DNA from: Streptomyces roseoviridis
GTDB taxonomy: Bacteria; Actinomycetota; Actinomycetes; Streptomycetales; Streptomycetaceae
DNA: 64,000 nucleotides
NCBI RefSeq assembly: GCF_039535235.1
Contig: NZ_BAAAWU010000001.1
Coordinates: 4,092,001 to 4,156,000 of the forward strand
Direction of reading: 5' to 3'
Position numbers and translations under genes: made by a program. Below, one piece after another: positions 33,406 to 41,547 of the stretch. A model generated the notes under the pieces. That model saw only the letters and a program-made list of their open reading frames with translations, did no database searches and had not been told where the DNA came from. Numbering within the stretch: position 1 is the stretch's first letter; each line of letters starts with the position of its first letter.

Positions 33406-33921
33406 CTACTCCGGGCCCAGCCGGAACAGCGCCCACACCACCTTGCCCTGGAGGGTGCCGGCGAGCGGGTGCCAGCCCCAGCTGTCGCTGAACGACTCCA
33501 CCAGGAACAGCCCGCGCCCCGACTCGGCGGCGAAGTCCTCCTCGCCCTCCCGTGCCTCCGGGCTCTCCCGGCTGGGGTCGCGCACGGCGCACACCAGACG
33601 GGAGGCCCAGCGCATCAGGTGCAACCGGACGGGCGGATTCAGGCCGTCCTCGGCCGCGCGGTCCTGGCCGTCCGCCGCCTCCGCCGGGAGTGCGTGGCGC
33701 AGCGCGTTGGTGACCAGCTCGGAGACCACGAGGGCGACATCGTCGAAGCGGTCCGCGAGATCCCAGTTGCTGAGCGTCTGGCTGGTGAAGTTCCGTGCGC
33801 CGCGCACCGCTTCGTAACGGGGCGGAAGGGCGCAGGAGGCCGAGTTGGAGACGGTCGAGGGATCGATCGGCGGAAGCCCCTGCCGTAACGGCTCGAGCAT
33901 GGTCGATCCATTCGGTCCCAT
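33406..33921 (-). CDS. RsbW-like ATP-binding regulatory protein with a TTA codon
   Basis: A 171-residue HATPase_c protein: the N box is VVSELVTNALRHA and the G2 region GRGLFLVESFSDSWGW. Streptomyces have many such small kinases; some act as anti-sigma factors and others as partners of DUF397 proteins. GGGAG is well placed before ATG 33921; ATG 33900 is an in-frame alternative. Codon 12 is TTA (bases 33888-33886), so the gene should depend on the bldA tRNA from either start. It is flanked by a DUF397 gene and an XRE/DUF5753 regulator, completing the typical trio. Confidence 0.88.
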   Translation of the reverse strand: MGPNGSTMLEPLRQGLPPIDPSTVSNSASCALPPRYEAVRGARNFTSQTLSNWDLADRFDDVALVVSELVTNALRHALPAEAADGQDRAAEDGLNPPVRLHLMRWASRLVCAVRDPSRESPEAREGEEDFAAESGRGLFLVESFSDSWGWHPLAGTLQGKVVWALFRLGPE

Positions 33922-34033
33922 GCGAGGCACTCCCGGGAATCGCGGCGGTGGTGCGACAAGGCGGTGCGACAACGGTGCGGCACCGCGCGAGGACGCGGCT
34001 GCGCGAGCACCATGGTTCCGAATGCGCCCAAGG

Positions 34034-34059
34034 GATGCAAGGGCAGATGCACGTGCACG
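34034..34059 (-). promoter_or_regulatory. Shared 26-base element, copy 2 (upstream of ATPase)
   Basis: On the minus strand this reads CGTGCACGTGCATCTGC then CCTTGCATC, one base different from copy 1. It lies 113 bases before the ATPase start and about 200 bases before the XRE regulator on the other strand, so it could serve both. Confidence 0.6.
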
Positions 34060-34255
34060 CGCCGGACCTGTCCGTCCCCGTGCCGAATCTGTGCATAAGT
34101 CGTCCACCCCTGGACCACTCCACGGGTCGAAGCTGCCCGGAACCCGCCCCCTATCCGTAATCGAATGTGTACGCGCTGAAGCGTTTAGTGGCAGAATCCG
34201 GGGCTCGACGGGGGCTCGAGAGCGAGAGCAGCACCGTGAAGGGGAGGCTGGAGCC

Positions 34256-35128
34256 GTGACGGCAGGCGAATCGAGCGGGGCGAGCGGGAGCGTGGTGCGC
34301 CGCATCCTGCTGGGCTCCCAGTTGAGGCGACTGCGCGAGTCCCGTGGCATCACCAGGGAGGCCGCCGGCTATTCGATCCGGGCGTCCGAATCCAAGATCA
34401 GCCGTATGGAGTTGGGAAGGGTGAGCTTCAAGGCCAGGGACGTCGAGGACCTGCTCACCCTCTACGGGGTCAGTGACGAGGCCGAGCGCGGTGCGCTCCT
34501 CGGCCTGGCCCGCGAGGCCAACGTCGCCGGCTGGTGGCACAGCTTCGGCGACGTGCTGCCGGGCTGGTTCCAGACGTACATCGGCCTGGAGGGCGCCGCC
34601 TCCCTCATCCGCGTCTACGAAGTCCAGTTCGTGCACGGCCTGTTGCAGACCGAGGCGTACGCCCACGCCGTCGTCACCCGCGGCATGCCCGACGCCCCGC
34701 GCGCCGAGACCGACCGCCGGGTCGCCCTGCGCCTGGAGCGCCAGAAGGTCCTCGTCTCGGAGAACGCGCCGCACCTGCACGCCGTCCTCGACGAGGCCGC
34801 GCTGCGCCGCCCGTACGGCGACCGGTCCGTGATGCGGGGGCAGCTGAAGCACCTCATCGAGGTCTCCGAGCACCACAACATCACCCTGCAGGTCATGCCC
34901 TTCAGCTTCGGCGGCCACGCGGGCGAGAGCGGCGCCTTCACGATGCTGAGCTTCCCCGAGTCCGACCTCTCCGACGTCGTCTACCTGGAGCAGCTGACCA
35001 GCGCCCTCTACCTCGACAAGCGCGAGGAGGTCGCCCAGTACGCGCGCGTGATGGAGCGGCTGCAGAAGGACAGCCCCGGCCCCGCGGAGAGCCGCGACCT
35101 GCTGCGGGGGCTCCTCCAGCTCTCCTGA
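34256..35128 (+). CDS. XRE-family regulator with DUF5753 (WhiJ-like)
   Basis: A 290-residue regulator starting with GTG after GGGGAGG. Residues 15-70 are the helix-turn-helix (LGSQLRRLRESRGITREAAGYSIRASESKISRMELGRVSF) and residues 100-285 are DUF5753 (PGWFQTYIGLEGAASLIRVYEVQFVHGLLQTEAYAHAV, then LHAVLDEAALRRPYGD and a conserved VYLEQLTSALYLDK). WhiJ-type proteins control sporulation timing, usually with a DUF397 neighbour. The shared 26-base element nearby is a candidate operator. Confidence 0.93.
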   Translation: MTAGESSGASGSVVRRILLGSQLRRLRESRGITREAAGYSIRASESKISRMELGRVSFKARDVEDLLTLYGVSDEAERGALLGLAREANVAGWWHSFGDVLPGWFQTYIGLEGAASLIRVYEVQFVHGLLQTEAYAHAVVTRGMPDAPRAETDRRVALRLERQKVLVSENAPHLHAVLDEAALRRPYGDRSVMRGQLKHLIEVSEHHNITLQVMPFSFGGHAGESGAFTMLSFPESDLSDVVYLEQLTSALYLDKREEVAQYARVMERLQKDSPGPAESRDLLRGLLQLS

Positions 35129-35224
35129 GCCCCCGAGCCGCCCCGAATCCCGGGGCCGGCACCCGCGAGGCACTACAACTCGGCTGATACGTCAGTACGA
35201 TGACGGGACATCAGTGAGGCGGCT

Positions 35225-36760
35225 GTGACGCGGCAGTCGTCCGTGCCGACGTCCGCCACCGCGGGTAAGGGGTCTCGTTCCATGGCACCGTCCTCCTCGT
35301 CCAGCGACTACTTCACCGAACTGGCCCACCAGTACATCGACGGCGAGTGGAAGCCGGGCAGCGGTTCCTGGGACATCATCGACTTCAACCCGTACACCGG
35401 CGAGAAGCTGGCCGCCATCACCGTCGCCACCGCCACCGAGGTGGACCGCGCCTACCGGGCCGCCGAGCGCGCCCAGGCCGAGTGGGCCGAGACCAACCCG
35501 TACACCCGCCGGCTCGTCTTCGAACGGGCCCTGCGGATCGTCGAGGAGCGCGAGGAGGAGATCGCCGAGGCGATCGTCGCCGAGCTCGGCGGGACGCGCC
35601 TGAAGGCCGCCTTCGAGCTGCACCTCGCCAAGGAGTTCCTGCGCGAGGCGATGCAGCTGGCGCTGCGCCCCGAGGGCCGCATCCTGCCCTCCCCGGTGGA
35701 CGGCAAGGAGAACCGGGTCTACCGCGTCCCGGTCGGTGTCGTCGGCGTCATCTCGCCCTTCAACTTCCCCTTCTTCCTGTCGGTCAAGTCGGTCGCCCCG
35801 GCGCTCGCCCTCGGCAACGCCGTCGTCCTCAAGCCCCACCAGAACACCCCGATCTGCGGCGGCACCCTCGTCGCGAAGGTCCTGGAGGACGCCGGACTGC
35901 CCACCGGGCTCCTCAACGTCGTCGTCACCGACATCGCCGAGATCGGCGACGCCCTCCTCACCCACCCGGTCCCGAAGGTCATCTCCTTCACCGGCTCCGA
36001 CCGCACCGGCCGCCACGTCGCCACCGTCTGCGCCCAGCACTTCAAGCACGCCGTGCTCGAACTCGGCGGCAACAGCGCCCTGATCGTCCTCGACGACGCC
36101 GACGTCGACTACGCCGTGGACGCGGCGGTCTTCAGCCGTTTCGTGCACCAGGGGCAGGTCTGCATGGCCGCCAACCGGATCCTGGTGGACCGCACCCTGG
36201 AGGCCGAGTTCACCGAGAAGTTCGTCGCGAAGGTGAAGACGCTGCGGGTCGGCGACCCGGCCGACCCCGCCACCCACATCGGCCCGCTCATCAACGCCCA
36301 GCAGGCGGAGGCCGTCTCCTCGGTCGTCGACCAGACCGTCGCCGCCGGGGCCACCGCCCTGCTGCGCGGCTCGGTCGAGGGCAGCCTCGTCTCCCCGACC
36401 GTCCTCACCGGCATCGCCCCCGACGCGCCCGTCCTCGGCCAGGAGATCTTCGGCCCCGTGGCCCTGCTCGTGCCCTTCGACGGCGAGGACGAGGCCGTAC
36501 GGATCGCCAACGACACCCCCTACGGACTGAGCGGCGCCGTGCACACCGGCGACATCGAGCGGGGCGTGCGGATCGCCAAGCGCATCCACACCGGCATGAT
36601 CCACATCAACGACGGCAGCGTGCACGACGAGCCGATCGTGCCGTTCGGCGGAGAGAAGCGGTCGGGCATCGGCCGGCTCAACGGCGAGGCGACGATCGAG
36701 GCGTTCACCACCCAGAAGTGGATCTCCATCCAGCACGGGCGCAGCCGGTTTCCCTTTTAG
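35225..36760 (+). CDS. Aldehyde dehydrogenase (vanillin/benzaldehyde-type)
   Basis: A 511-residue NAD(P)-dependent aldehyde dehydrogenase. PFNFPFFLSVKSVAPALALGNAVVLKPHQ is the cofactor site, SFTGSDRTGRHV and LELGGNSALIVLDDAD hold the catalytic Glu region, and GQVCMAANR holds the catalytic Cys (residue 313 from this start). The SPFNFP and VHDEPIVPFGG sequences are like bacterial vanillin and benzaldehyde dehydrogenases, so an aromatic aldehyde is likely, though not proven. GAGGCGGCT precedes GTG 35225; ATG 35282 is an alternative giving 492 residues. No catabolic neighbours are present. Confidence 0.92.
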   Translation: MTRQSSVPTSATAGKGSRSMAPSSSSSDYFTELAHQYIDGEWKPGSGSWDIIDFNPYTGEKLAAITVATATEVDRAYRAAERAQAEWAETNPYTRRLVFERALRIVEEREEEIAEAIVAELGGTRLKAAFELHLAKEFLREAMQLALRPEGRILPSPVDGKENRVYRVPVGVVGVISPFNFPFFLSVKSVAPALALGNAVVLKPHQNTPICGGTLVAKVLEDAGLPTGLLNVVVTDIAEIGDALLTHPVPKVISFTGSDRTGRHVATVCAQHFKHAVLELGGNSALIVLDDADVDYAVDAAVFSRFVHQGQVCMAANRILVDRTLEAEFTEKFVAKVKTLRVGDPADPATHIGPLINAQQAEAVSSVVDQTVAAGATALLRGSVEGSLVSPTVLTGIAPDAPVLGQEIFGPVALLVPFDGEDEAVRIANDTPYGLSGAVHTGDIERGVRIAKRIHTGMIHINDGSVHDEPIVPFGGEKRSGIGRLNGEATIEAFTTQKWISIQHGRSRFPF

Positions 36761-36838
36761 GACCGCAGCTGTCCGCAAGGGTCCGTAGCGTGGTCGGTGT
36801 CGAGAAGGTTCACGTAGGCACGACGGAAGGCGGACACC

Positions 36839-37402
36839 ATGGTTGCTCTCGTTCCCGCGGAGGCTCCCGGCGACGAGCGCGGCGCGCTCCTCAACTTCAT
36901 CGAGGCGCAGCGGGCCGCGCTCGTCCGGGCCGCCTTCGGCCTCACCGAGGAGCAGGCGGCGAGCCGCCCCAGCGCCAGTGAGCTGTCGCTCTCCGGCCTG
37001 ATCAAGCACGTCGCGGAGGTCGAGCTCAACTGGCTGCGGCTCGCCCAGCAGCGGCCCAACGAGCGGCAGCGCACCCAGGAGACCTGGGGCGAGGCGTTCC
37101 GGCTCGTGGACGGCGAGACGGTCCCCGAGACCCTCGCCTTCTGGGAGGGCGTCGCCAAGGAGACGGAGGAATTCGTCCGGAGCGTCCCCAGCCTGGACGA
37201 GACCTTCCCGTTGCCGCCGGCGCCCTGGTTCCCGAAGGACGGGCGGGTCACGGTCCGCTGGATGCTGCTCCACCTGGTCCAGGAGATGGGCCGGCACGCC
37301 GGCCACGCGGACATCATCCGGGAGTCCCTGGACGGCAAGGGCTCCTTCGAGCTGATCGAGATGGAGAAGGCGGCGGCCGGGGGCCCGGGCACCGCTTCGT
37401 AG
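36839..37402 (+). CDS. DinB/DUF664 family protein
   Basis: A 187-residue four-helix protein of the DinB superfamily. His in LIKHVAEVELNWL and His in HLVQEMGRHAGHADIIRE fit the three-histidine metal site of the family, which includes thiol-dependent (mycothiol or bacillithiol) transferases. The spacing fits the Streptomyces DUF664 subgroup. Its substrate is unknown. GAAGGCGG lies before ATG 36839. Confidence 0.88.
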   Translation: MVALVPAEAPGDERGALLNFIEAQRAALVRAAFGLTEEQAASRPSASELSLSGLIKHVAEVELNWLRLAQQRPNERQRTQETWGEAFRLVDGETVPETLAFWEGVAKETEEFVRSVPSLDETFPLPPAPWFPKDGRVTVRWMLLHLVQEMGRHAGHADIIRESLDGKGSFELIEMEKAAAGGPGTAS

Positions 37403-37475
37403 CACTCGGGAGGCCCGGGGCGGCTTCCTCGTCCCCGGGAGTCCTCGTGTCCGCGGGGCCGGGCCGGGCCGACCG

Positions 37476-37497
37476 CACTGGTCAAGCTTGACCAGTG
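37476..37497. promoter_or_regulatory. PadR operator, autoregulatory site
   Basis: A perfect 22-base palindrome with core ACTGGTCAAGCTTGACCAGT, ending 18 bases before the PadR start. Related palindromes lie before the ABC exporter genes. Confidence 0.8.
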
Positions 37498-37515
37498 CCT
37501 CATTAGACTCGGAGC

Positions 37516-38148
37516 ATGTCAGCGATCCGTCTTCTCGTCCTCGGCGCGGTCAAGCAGCACGGCCGCGCCCACGGCTATCAGGTGCGCAACGACCTGGAGT
37601 TCTGGGGCGCGCACGAGTGGTCCAACGCCAAGCCCGGCTCGATCTACCACGCGCTCAAGCAGATGGCGAAGCAGGGACTGCTGGTCGCCGACGAGATCGC
37701 GCCGAGCACGGCCGGCGGCCCGCCGCGGGTCGAGTACGAGATCACGGACGCGGGCCTGGCGGAGTACTTCCGGCTGCTGCGCGAGGCCCTGGCCACGTAC
37801 GACCAGGAGATGGACGTGCTGTCCTCCGCCATCGGCTTCATCGTGGACCTGCCGCGCGCGGAGGCCGTGGAGCTGCTGCGGGCGCGGGTGCGGGGCCTGG
37901 ACGAGTGGCGGGCGTCGGTCACCGAGTACTACACGCCCGAGGGCGGGCCGGGTCAGCTCGGCCACATCGGGGAGATCATGCACCTGTGGGTGCACACGGC
38001 CGACGCGGGCCGGGAGTGGACGCTCGGTCTGATCGACCGGATCGAGGCGGGGGCGTACACCTTCGCCGGGGAGGGCGAGCCCTTCGTCGGCGTCCTCGCG
38101 GAGGGGCAGGAGAACCCCTACGCGGCGGACCGTCGGCGCGACAGCTGA
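37516..38148 (+). CDS. PadR-family transcriptional regulator
   Basis: A 210-residue PadR regulator. The winged helix is IRLLVLGAVKQHGRAHGYQVRNDLEFWGAHEWSNAKPGSIYHALKQMAKQGLL (anchors HGYQV, PGSIYHAL) and the C-terminal domain is helical, with EIMHLWVHTADAGREW. PadR proteins repress efflux genes until a drug or phenolic ligand binds. The palindrome just before it and two like it before the next gene make self-regulation and control of the DrrAB-type exporter likely. Confidence 0.93.
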   Translation: MSAIRLLVLGAVKQHGRAHGYQVRNDLEFWGAHEWSNAKPGSIYHALKQMAKQGLLVADEIAPSTAGGPPRVEYEITDAGLAEYFRLLREALATYDQEMDVLSSAIGFIVDLPRAEAVELLRARVRGLDEWRASVTEYYTPEGGPGQLGHIGEIMHLWVHTADAGREWTLGLIDRIEAGAYTFAGEGEPFVGVLAEGQENPYAADRRRDS

Positions 38149-38185
38149 TCGCCGGGCGGCTGCGACAGCTGATCACCGGGCGACT
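38138..38185. repeat. 24-base direct repeat across the padR stop codon
   Basis: Two copies (38138-38161, 38162-38185) of GCGACAGCTGATC plus CCGGGCG-type sequence, and a partial third running into the second operator. The padR TGA stop is inside the first copy. Confidence 0.85.
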
Positions 38186-38192
38186 GCGACAG

Positions 38193-38211
38193 CTAATCAA
38201 GTTTGACTAAC
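38193..38211. promoter_or_regulatory. PadR operator 2
   Basis: CTAATCAAGTTTGACTAA, an imperfect palindrome related to the padR site (core TCAAGTTTGA). It lies 75-90 bases before the exporter ATPase. Confidence 0.7.
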
Positions 38212-38244
38212 TTCCCCGCGGGGCATACCCTCCGGCGCGGGCGA

Positions 38245-38262
38245 GTGGTCAAATTTGACTAC
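38245..38262. promoter_or_regulatory. PadR operator 3
   Basis: GTGGTCAAATTTGACTAC with a perfect 12-base core GTCAAATTTGAC, 23-40 bases before the exporter start, overlapping the likely promoter. Confidence 0.75.
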
Positions 38263-38284
38263 GGATTTTTCGGGAGGAACGGGT

Positions 38285-39253
38285 ATGCCAGCCGACCCAA
38301 GAGAAGCGGAACACGCGATCGTCGTCGACGGTGCGCACAAGCGCTACGGCGAGAAGAAGGCACTCGACGGCCTCGACCTGGCCGTCCGGCGCGGCACCGT
38401 GCACGGCCTGCTCGGCCCCAACGGCGCCGGGAAGACCACGACCGTACGGGTCCTGTCCACCCTCCTGCGCCACGACGAGGGCGAGGTGCGGGTGGCCGGG
38501 TACGACGTACGCCGGCAGGCCGCCGACGTCCGGCGGCGGATCGGACTGCTCGGCCAGCACGCGGCCCTCGACGAGGACCTGTCCGGCCGGCAGAACCTGG
38601 AGATGTTCGGGCGGCTGCACCACCTGGGGGCGCGGGGCGCCGGGCGGCGCGCGGACGAGCTCCTGGAGCGCTTCGGGCTCGTCGACACCGGCCGCAAGCC
38701 GGTACGGCAGTACAGCGGAGGCATGCGGCGACGGCTCGACCTGGCCGCGTCGCTGATCACCGACCCGGAGGTGCTCTTCCTCGACGAGCCGACCACCGGG
38801 CTCGACCCGCGCGGCCGGGGCGAGGTGTGGGACTCGGTGCGCTCCCTGGTCGGGGCCGGGACGACCGTCCTGCTGACCACCCAGTACCTGGAGGAGGCCG
38901 ACCGGCTCGCCGACCGCGTCTCCGTCGTCGACCGCGGCCGGGTGGTCGCCGACGGCACCCCCGGCGAACTGAAGACCCGCGTCGGCAGGGACCGCATCGA
39001 CGTGGTCGTACGGGACGCGGCCCGGCTCGACGAGGCGGTGAAGCTGCTCCCGTTCGTCCCCGGCGAGACGGAGGTCGACCGCGACCGGCGGCGGGTCAGC
39101 GCGCCCGTGGACGACCGGATGGCCTCCCTCGCCAGGACCGTACGGGCCCTGGAGGAGGCCGGCATCGAGGCGGAGGACATCGCCCTGCGGCGGCCGACCC
39201 TCGACGAGGTCTTCCTGCATCTGACCGGTGAGCGCGAGGAGGTGGCCGCATGA
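38285..39253 (+). CDS. DrrA-type ABC transporter ATP-binding protein
   Basis: A 322-residue ATPase of the daunorubicin-resistance (DrrA) family: Walker A GPNGAGKTT (44-52), signature QYSGGMRRR, Walker B LFLDEPTTGLDPRGR and switch LLTTQYLEEAD. The C-terminal regulatory region, with DVALRRPTLDEVFLHLTG-like sequence, matches DrrA. GGGAGG gives the start at ATG 38285 rather than 38255. With the next gene it forms a two-part exporter for a hydrophobic compound, probably induced through PadR. Confidence 0.94.
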   Translation: MPADPREAEHAIVVDGAHKRYGEKKALDGLDLAVRRGTVHGLLGPNGAGKTTTVRVLSTLLRHDEGEVRVAGYDVRRQAADVRRRIGLLGQHAALDEDLSGRQNLEMFGRLHHLGARGAGRRADELLERFGLVDTGRKPVRQYSGGMRRRLDLAASLITDPEVLFLDEPTTGLDPRGRGEVWDSVRSLVGAGTTVLLTTQYLEEADRLADRVSVVDRGRVVADGTPGELKTRVGRDRIDVVVRDAARLDEAVKLLPFVPGETEVDRDRRRVSAPVDDRMASLARTVRALEEAGIEAEDIALRRPTLDEVFLHLTGEREEVAA

Positions 39254-40095
39254 GCGCGGTGGACGCGGGTGGCCGCACGACCGCGGCGTACGGGGGCGGC
39301 CGCACGACCGCGGCGTACGGGGGCGGCCGCACGACCGCGGCGAACGCGGTGAGCGACTGCTGGACCATGACCCGGCGGGAACTGGCCCACTGGGCGCGGC
39401 AGCCCGTCCAGGTCGTGGTCGGACTGGTCTTCCCGGTCATGATGCTGCTGATGTTCGGCTACCTGGTCGGCGGCGGCCGCGCGGTCGAGGGCGACTACGT
39501 CGACTTCCTCGTGCCCGGCATGCTCACCCTGACCATGGTGTTCGGGCTCGAAGGCACCATGACGGCGGTGACGCGGGACCTGAACAAGGGCGTGATCGAC
39601 CGATTCCGTTCGATGCCGATGACCGACGGCGCCGTGCTCGTGGGCCGGGCGGCCGCCGACATGCTCCAGTCGACGGTGGGCCTGCTCCTGATGACGGGCG
39701 TCGGCTACGCGATCGGCTGGCGGGCGCACGGGGGTCTCTGGGCCTTCCTGGGGGTGATGGGGCTACTGCTCCTGCTGCGGTTCGCGATGCTGTGGATCGG
39801 GATCTACCTCGCCCTGGTCGCGGGGCGGGCGGAGCTGGTGCAGGCGGTGCAGATCCTGGTCTGGCCGGTGGGCTTCCTGTCGAACGCGTTCGCCTCGCCG
39901 GAGGCCATGCCGGCCTGGCTGGGCGCGGCCGTGGAGTGGAACCCGATGTCGGCGACGGCGACGGCGGTACGGGACCTGTGCGGCGGCCCGGGCGGTGAAC
40001 CGGGCTGGGTCGGCGCCGCGGTGGTGTGGCCGGTGGTGCTGACGGCGGTGTTCTTCCCGCTGGCCGTGCGGAAGTTCGGCCGGCTCGGGAGATAG
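39250..40095 (+). CDS. DrrB-type ABC transporter permease with N-terminal repeat
   Basis: A 281-residue permease with six membrane segments and the ABC2 family pattern (GLVFPVMMLLMFGYLVGGGRAV; FLVPGMLTLTMVFGLEGTMTAVTRDLNKGVIDRFRSMPM). It overlaps the ATPase by ATGA. Residues 8-34 are three copies of GRTTAAYGG, encoded by a 27-base tandem repeat, before the first membrane segment; this is not in the family and may be a recent expansion. The stop codon lies in a second duplicated unit. Confidence 0.93.
   Translation: MSAVDAGGRTTAAYGGGRTTAAYGGGRTTAANAVSDCWTMTRRELAHWARQPVQVVVGLVFPVMMLLMFGYLVGGGRAVEGDYVDFLVPGMLTLTMVFGLEGTMTAVTRDLNKGVIDRFRSMPMTDGAVLVGRAAADMLQSTVGLLLMTGVGYAIGWRAHGGLWAFLGVMGLLLLLRFAMLWIGIYLALVAGRAELVQAVQILVWPVGFLSNAFASPEAMPAWLGAAVEWNPMSATATAVRDLCGGPGGEPGWVGAAVVWPVVLTAVFFPLAVRKFGRLGR
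39271..39350 (+). repeat. 27-base in-frame tandem repeat, about three copies
   Basis: Units begin GGCCGCACGACCGCGGCGTA at 39271, 39298 and 39325; the third ends with a variant. The repeat adds nine residues per copy to the permease head, so copy number changes stay in frame. Confidence 0.95.
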
Positions 40096-40131
40096 CGGGG
40101 CGGCCGGCTGGAGATAGCGGGGCGGCCGGCT
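40089..40131. repeat. 21-base duplication across a stop codon
   Basis: GAGATAGCGGGGCGGCCGGC occurs at 40089 and 40111, one base apart. The permease stop TAG (40093-40095) is inside the first copy. Confidence 0.9.
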
Positions 40132-40231
40132 CCGGAAAAAGGCGGGGCGGAGGTGGGAACCCGGAGGCGGTGGGCGGTGTAACAGAGGCAGCGGGTCTTC
40201 ACCGCGACGGACCGAGGACAGGGGGAGTTCG

Positions 40232-41536
40232 ATGGGGCGATCCACGCGCGGTTCCACATGTCGTTCCACGCACCGTTCCACACGTCGTTCCACGCGCGGT
40301 TCCCGGACGGTGGTGTGTGCCGCGCTGCTCCTGTTGGTGCTCGCCGCCTGTACGGGGGCGCCCCGGCCGGCCGGACCGGCCGGCGGGCCTTCCGCACCGC
40401 CGGCGGGAGGTCCGCCGCCTGCGGGCACGGCGACGCCGGCGCCGTACGGGCCTCCGGCGCGGATACCGTCCGCGCCGGGCCTCCCCGGTTGGGCGCACAG
40501 CCTCGGCTTCGCGGCGGACGGCAGCGGCTTCGTGCTGCTCGTCCAGTGCGTGACGGACCGGGCGCGGCCGGACGGCGGCTTCTGCCGCCAGCAGGTCGCC
40601 GCCCTCGACCGTGGCGCGCGGTCCTGGGCGCTGCGGCCCACGCCCCTTCCGGAGATACCGCCCTCGCGGGGCGTCTCGGCCGGGCTGACGGTGCTCGGGC
40701 CGGGCCGGGCGCTGATCGAGGACGGGGGAGGGGAGGAGCCCGAGCGGACCTGGTTCACCCGGGACGGGGGCCGCAGCTGGCGGGCGGTCGACCGGCGCAC
40801 GGCCGGCACGGCCCCGCTGATACCGGCGGGCGCGGTCCTCACCACCGCGTGCGTGGCGCCCCCGGCGGCCACGCCGGAGGAGTGCGCCCGCGAACGGCTG
40901 GTCGTGATCTCCCCGCAGGACGGGCGGCGCCGGGCGCTGGCCCGGGTGCCCGCGCTCGGGGCGCATCCGCGCCCGGCCGCCGTGCCGGAGCCGGACGGCT
41001 CGTGGTGGGTGTCGGGCACCGATCCGCTCACCGGAAGGACCGCGCTCGCCGTCTCCCGTGACGCGGGCCGCAGCTGGTCGCCGACCCCGCTGCCGAGCAC
41101 GCCCGGCCGGCCCGCCCACGGAGTCGCCGTCGTGGTCGGCCCGGACGCGGTGTACGCGGCGGAGCTGGGCGAGCTCGACGGCGGCGAGCCGGTGAAGAAC
41201 CCGCTGCGGGCCCTGTACCGCTCGGCCGACGGCGGCCGGACCTGGACCCGCGTGCGGACCACCCGGCCCGACGCGGAGCCGCGCAGCCTCCTGGGCCTGC
41301 CGGTGCCCGGCCCCGGCGGCCGGCTGCGGGTCGACGCGGACCTGCGGGCGTACACGAGCGAGGACGGCGGCCGCACCTTCGCGGCCACGGAGTGGGGCTC
41401 CTCCTGGGTGCGGCGCACCGGGATCGGGCTGCTGCGGGAGGCCGGCGACCGCTGCGCCTACGCGACGACCCGGGACGGGGTGCGCTGGTCGGAGTTCCGG
41501 CTGGCCTGCGAGGACCCGGTCGGCGGCGGTGCGTGA
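40232..41536 (+). CDS. Lipoprotein with sialidase-like Asp-box repeats
   Basis: A 434-residue exported protein. The lipobox LLVLAAC (Cys near residue 41) predicts a membrane-anchored lipoprotein. Four Asp-box motifs (DGGRSWRAVD, DAGRSWSPT, DGGRTWTRV, DGGRTFAAT) indicate a BNR/sialidase-type beta-propeller; sialidase catalytic residues are not identifiable, so a binding role is as likely as an enzyme. Before the signal core, residues 3-22 are RST/GST repeats from five 12-base units (40238-40297). The signal head is very arginine-rich and the true start may be later. GGGGGAG precedes ATG 40232. Confidence 0.8.
   Translation: MGRSTRGSTCRSTHRSTRRSTRGSRTVVCAALLLLVLAACTGAPRPAGPAGGPSAPPAGGPPPAGTATPAPYGPPARIPSAPGLPGWAHSLGFAADGSGFVLLVQCVTDRARPDGGFCRQQVAALDRGARSWALRPTPLPEIPPSRGVSAGLTVLGPGRALIEDGGGEEPERTWFTRDGGRSWRAVDRRTAGTAPLIPAGAVLTTACVAPPAATPEECARERLVVISPQDGRRRALARVPALGAHPRPAAVPEPDGSWWVSGTDPLTGRTALAVSRDAGRSWSPTPLPSTPGRPAHGVAVVVGPDAVYAAELGELDGGEPVKNPLRALYRSADGGRTWTRVRTTRPDAEPRSLLGLPVPGPGGRLRVDADLRAYTSEDGGRTFAATEWGSSWVRRTGIGLLREAGDRCAYATTRDGVRWSEFRLACEDPVGGGA
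40238..40297 (+). repeat. 12-base tandem repeat in a signal peptide head
   Basis: Five units of CGTTCCACGCGC-type sequence encode R/G-S-T-x. In-frame; copy changes would lengthen the head of the lipoprotein signal. Confidence 0.88.
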
Positions 41537-41547
41537 GGCCGCGCCGC

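Noticed and set aside
40232..41536. Sialidase enzyme activity
   Set aside because: Asp boxes only define the propeller; the Arg triad and Tyr/Glu pair could not be identified.
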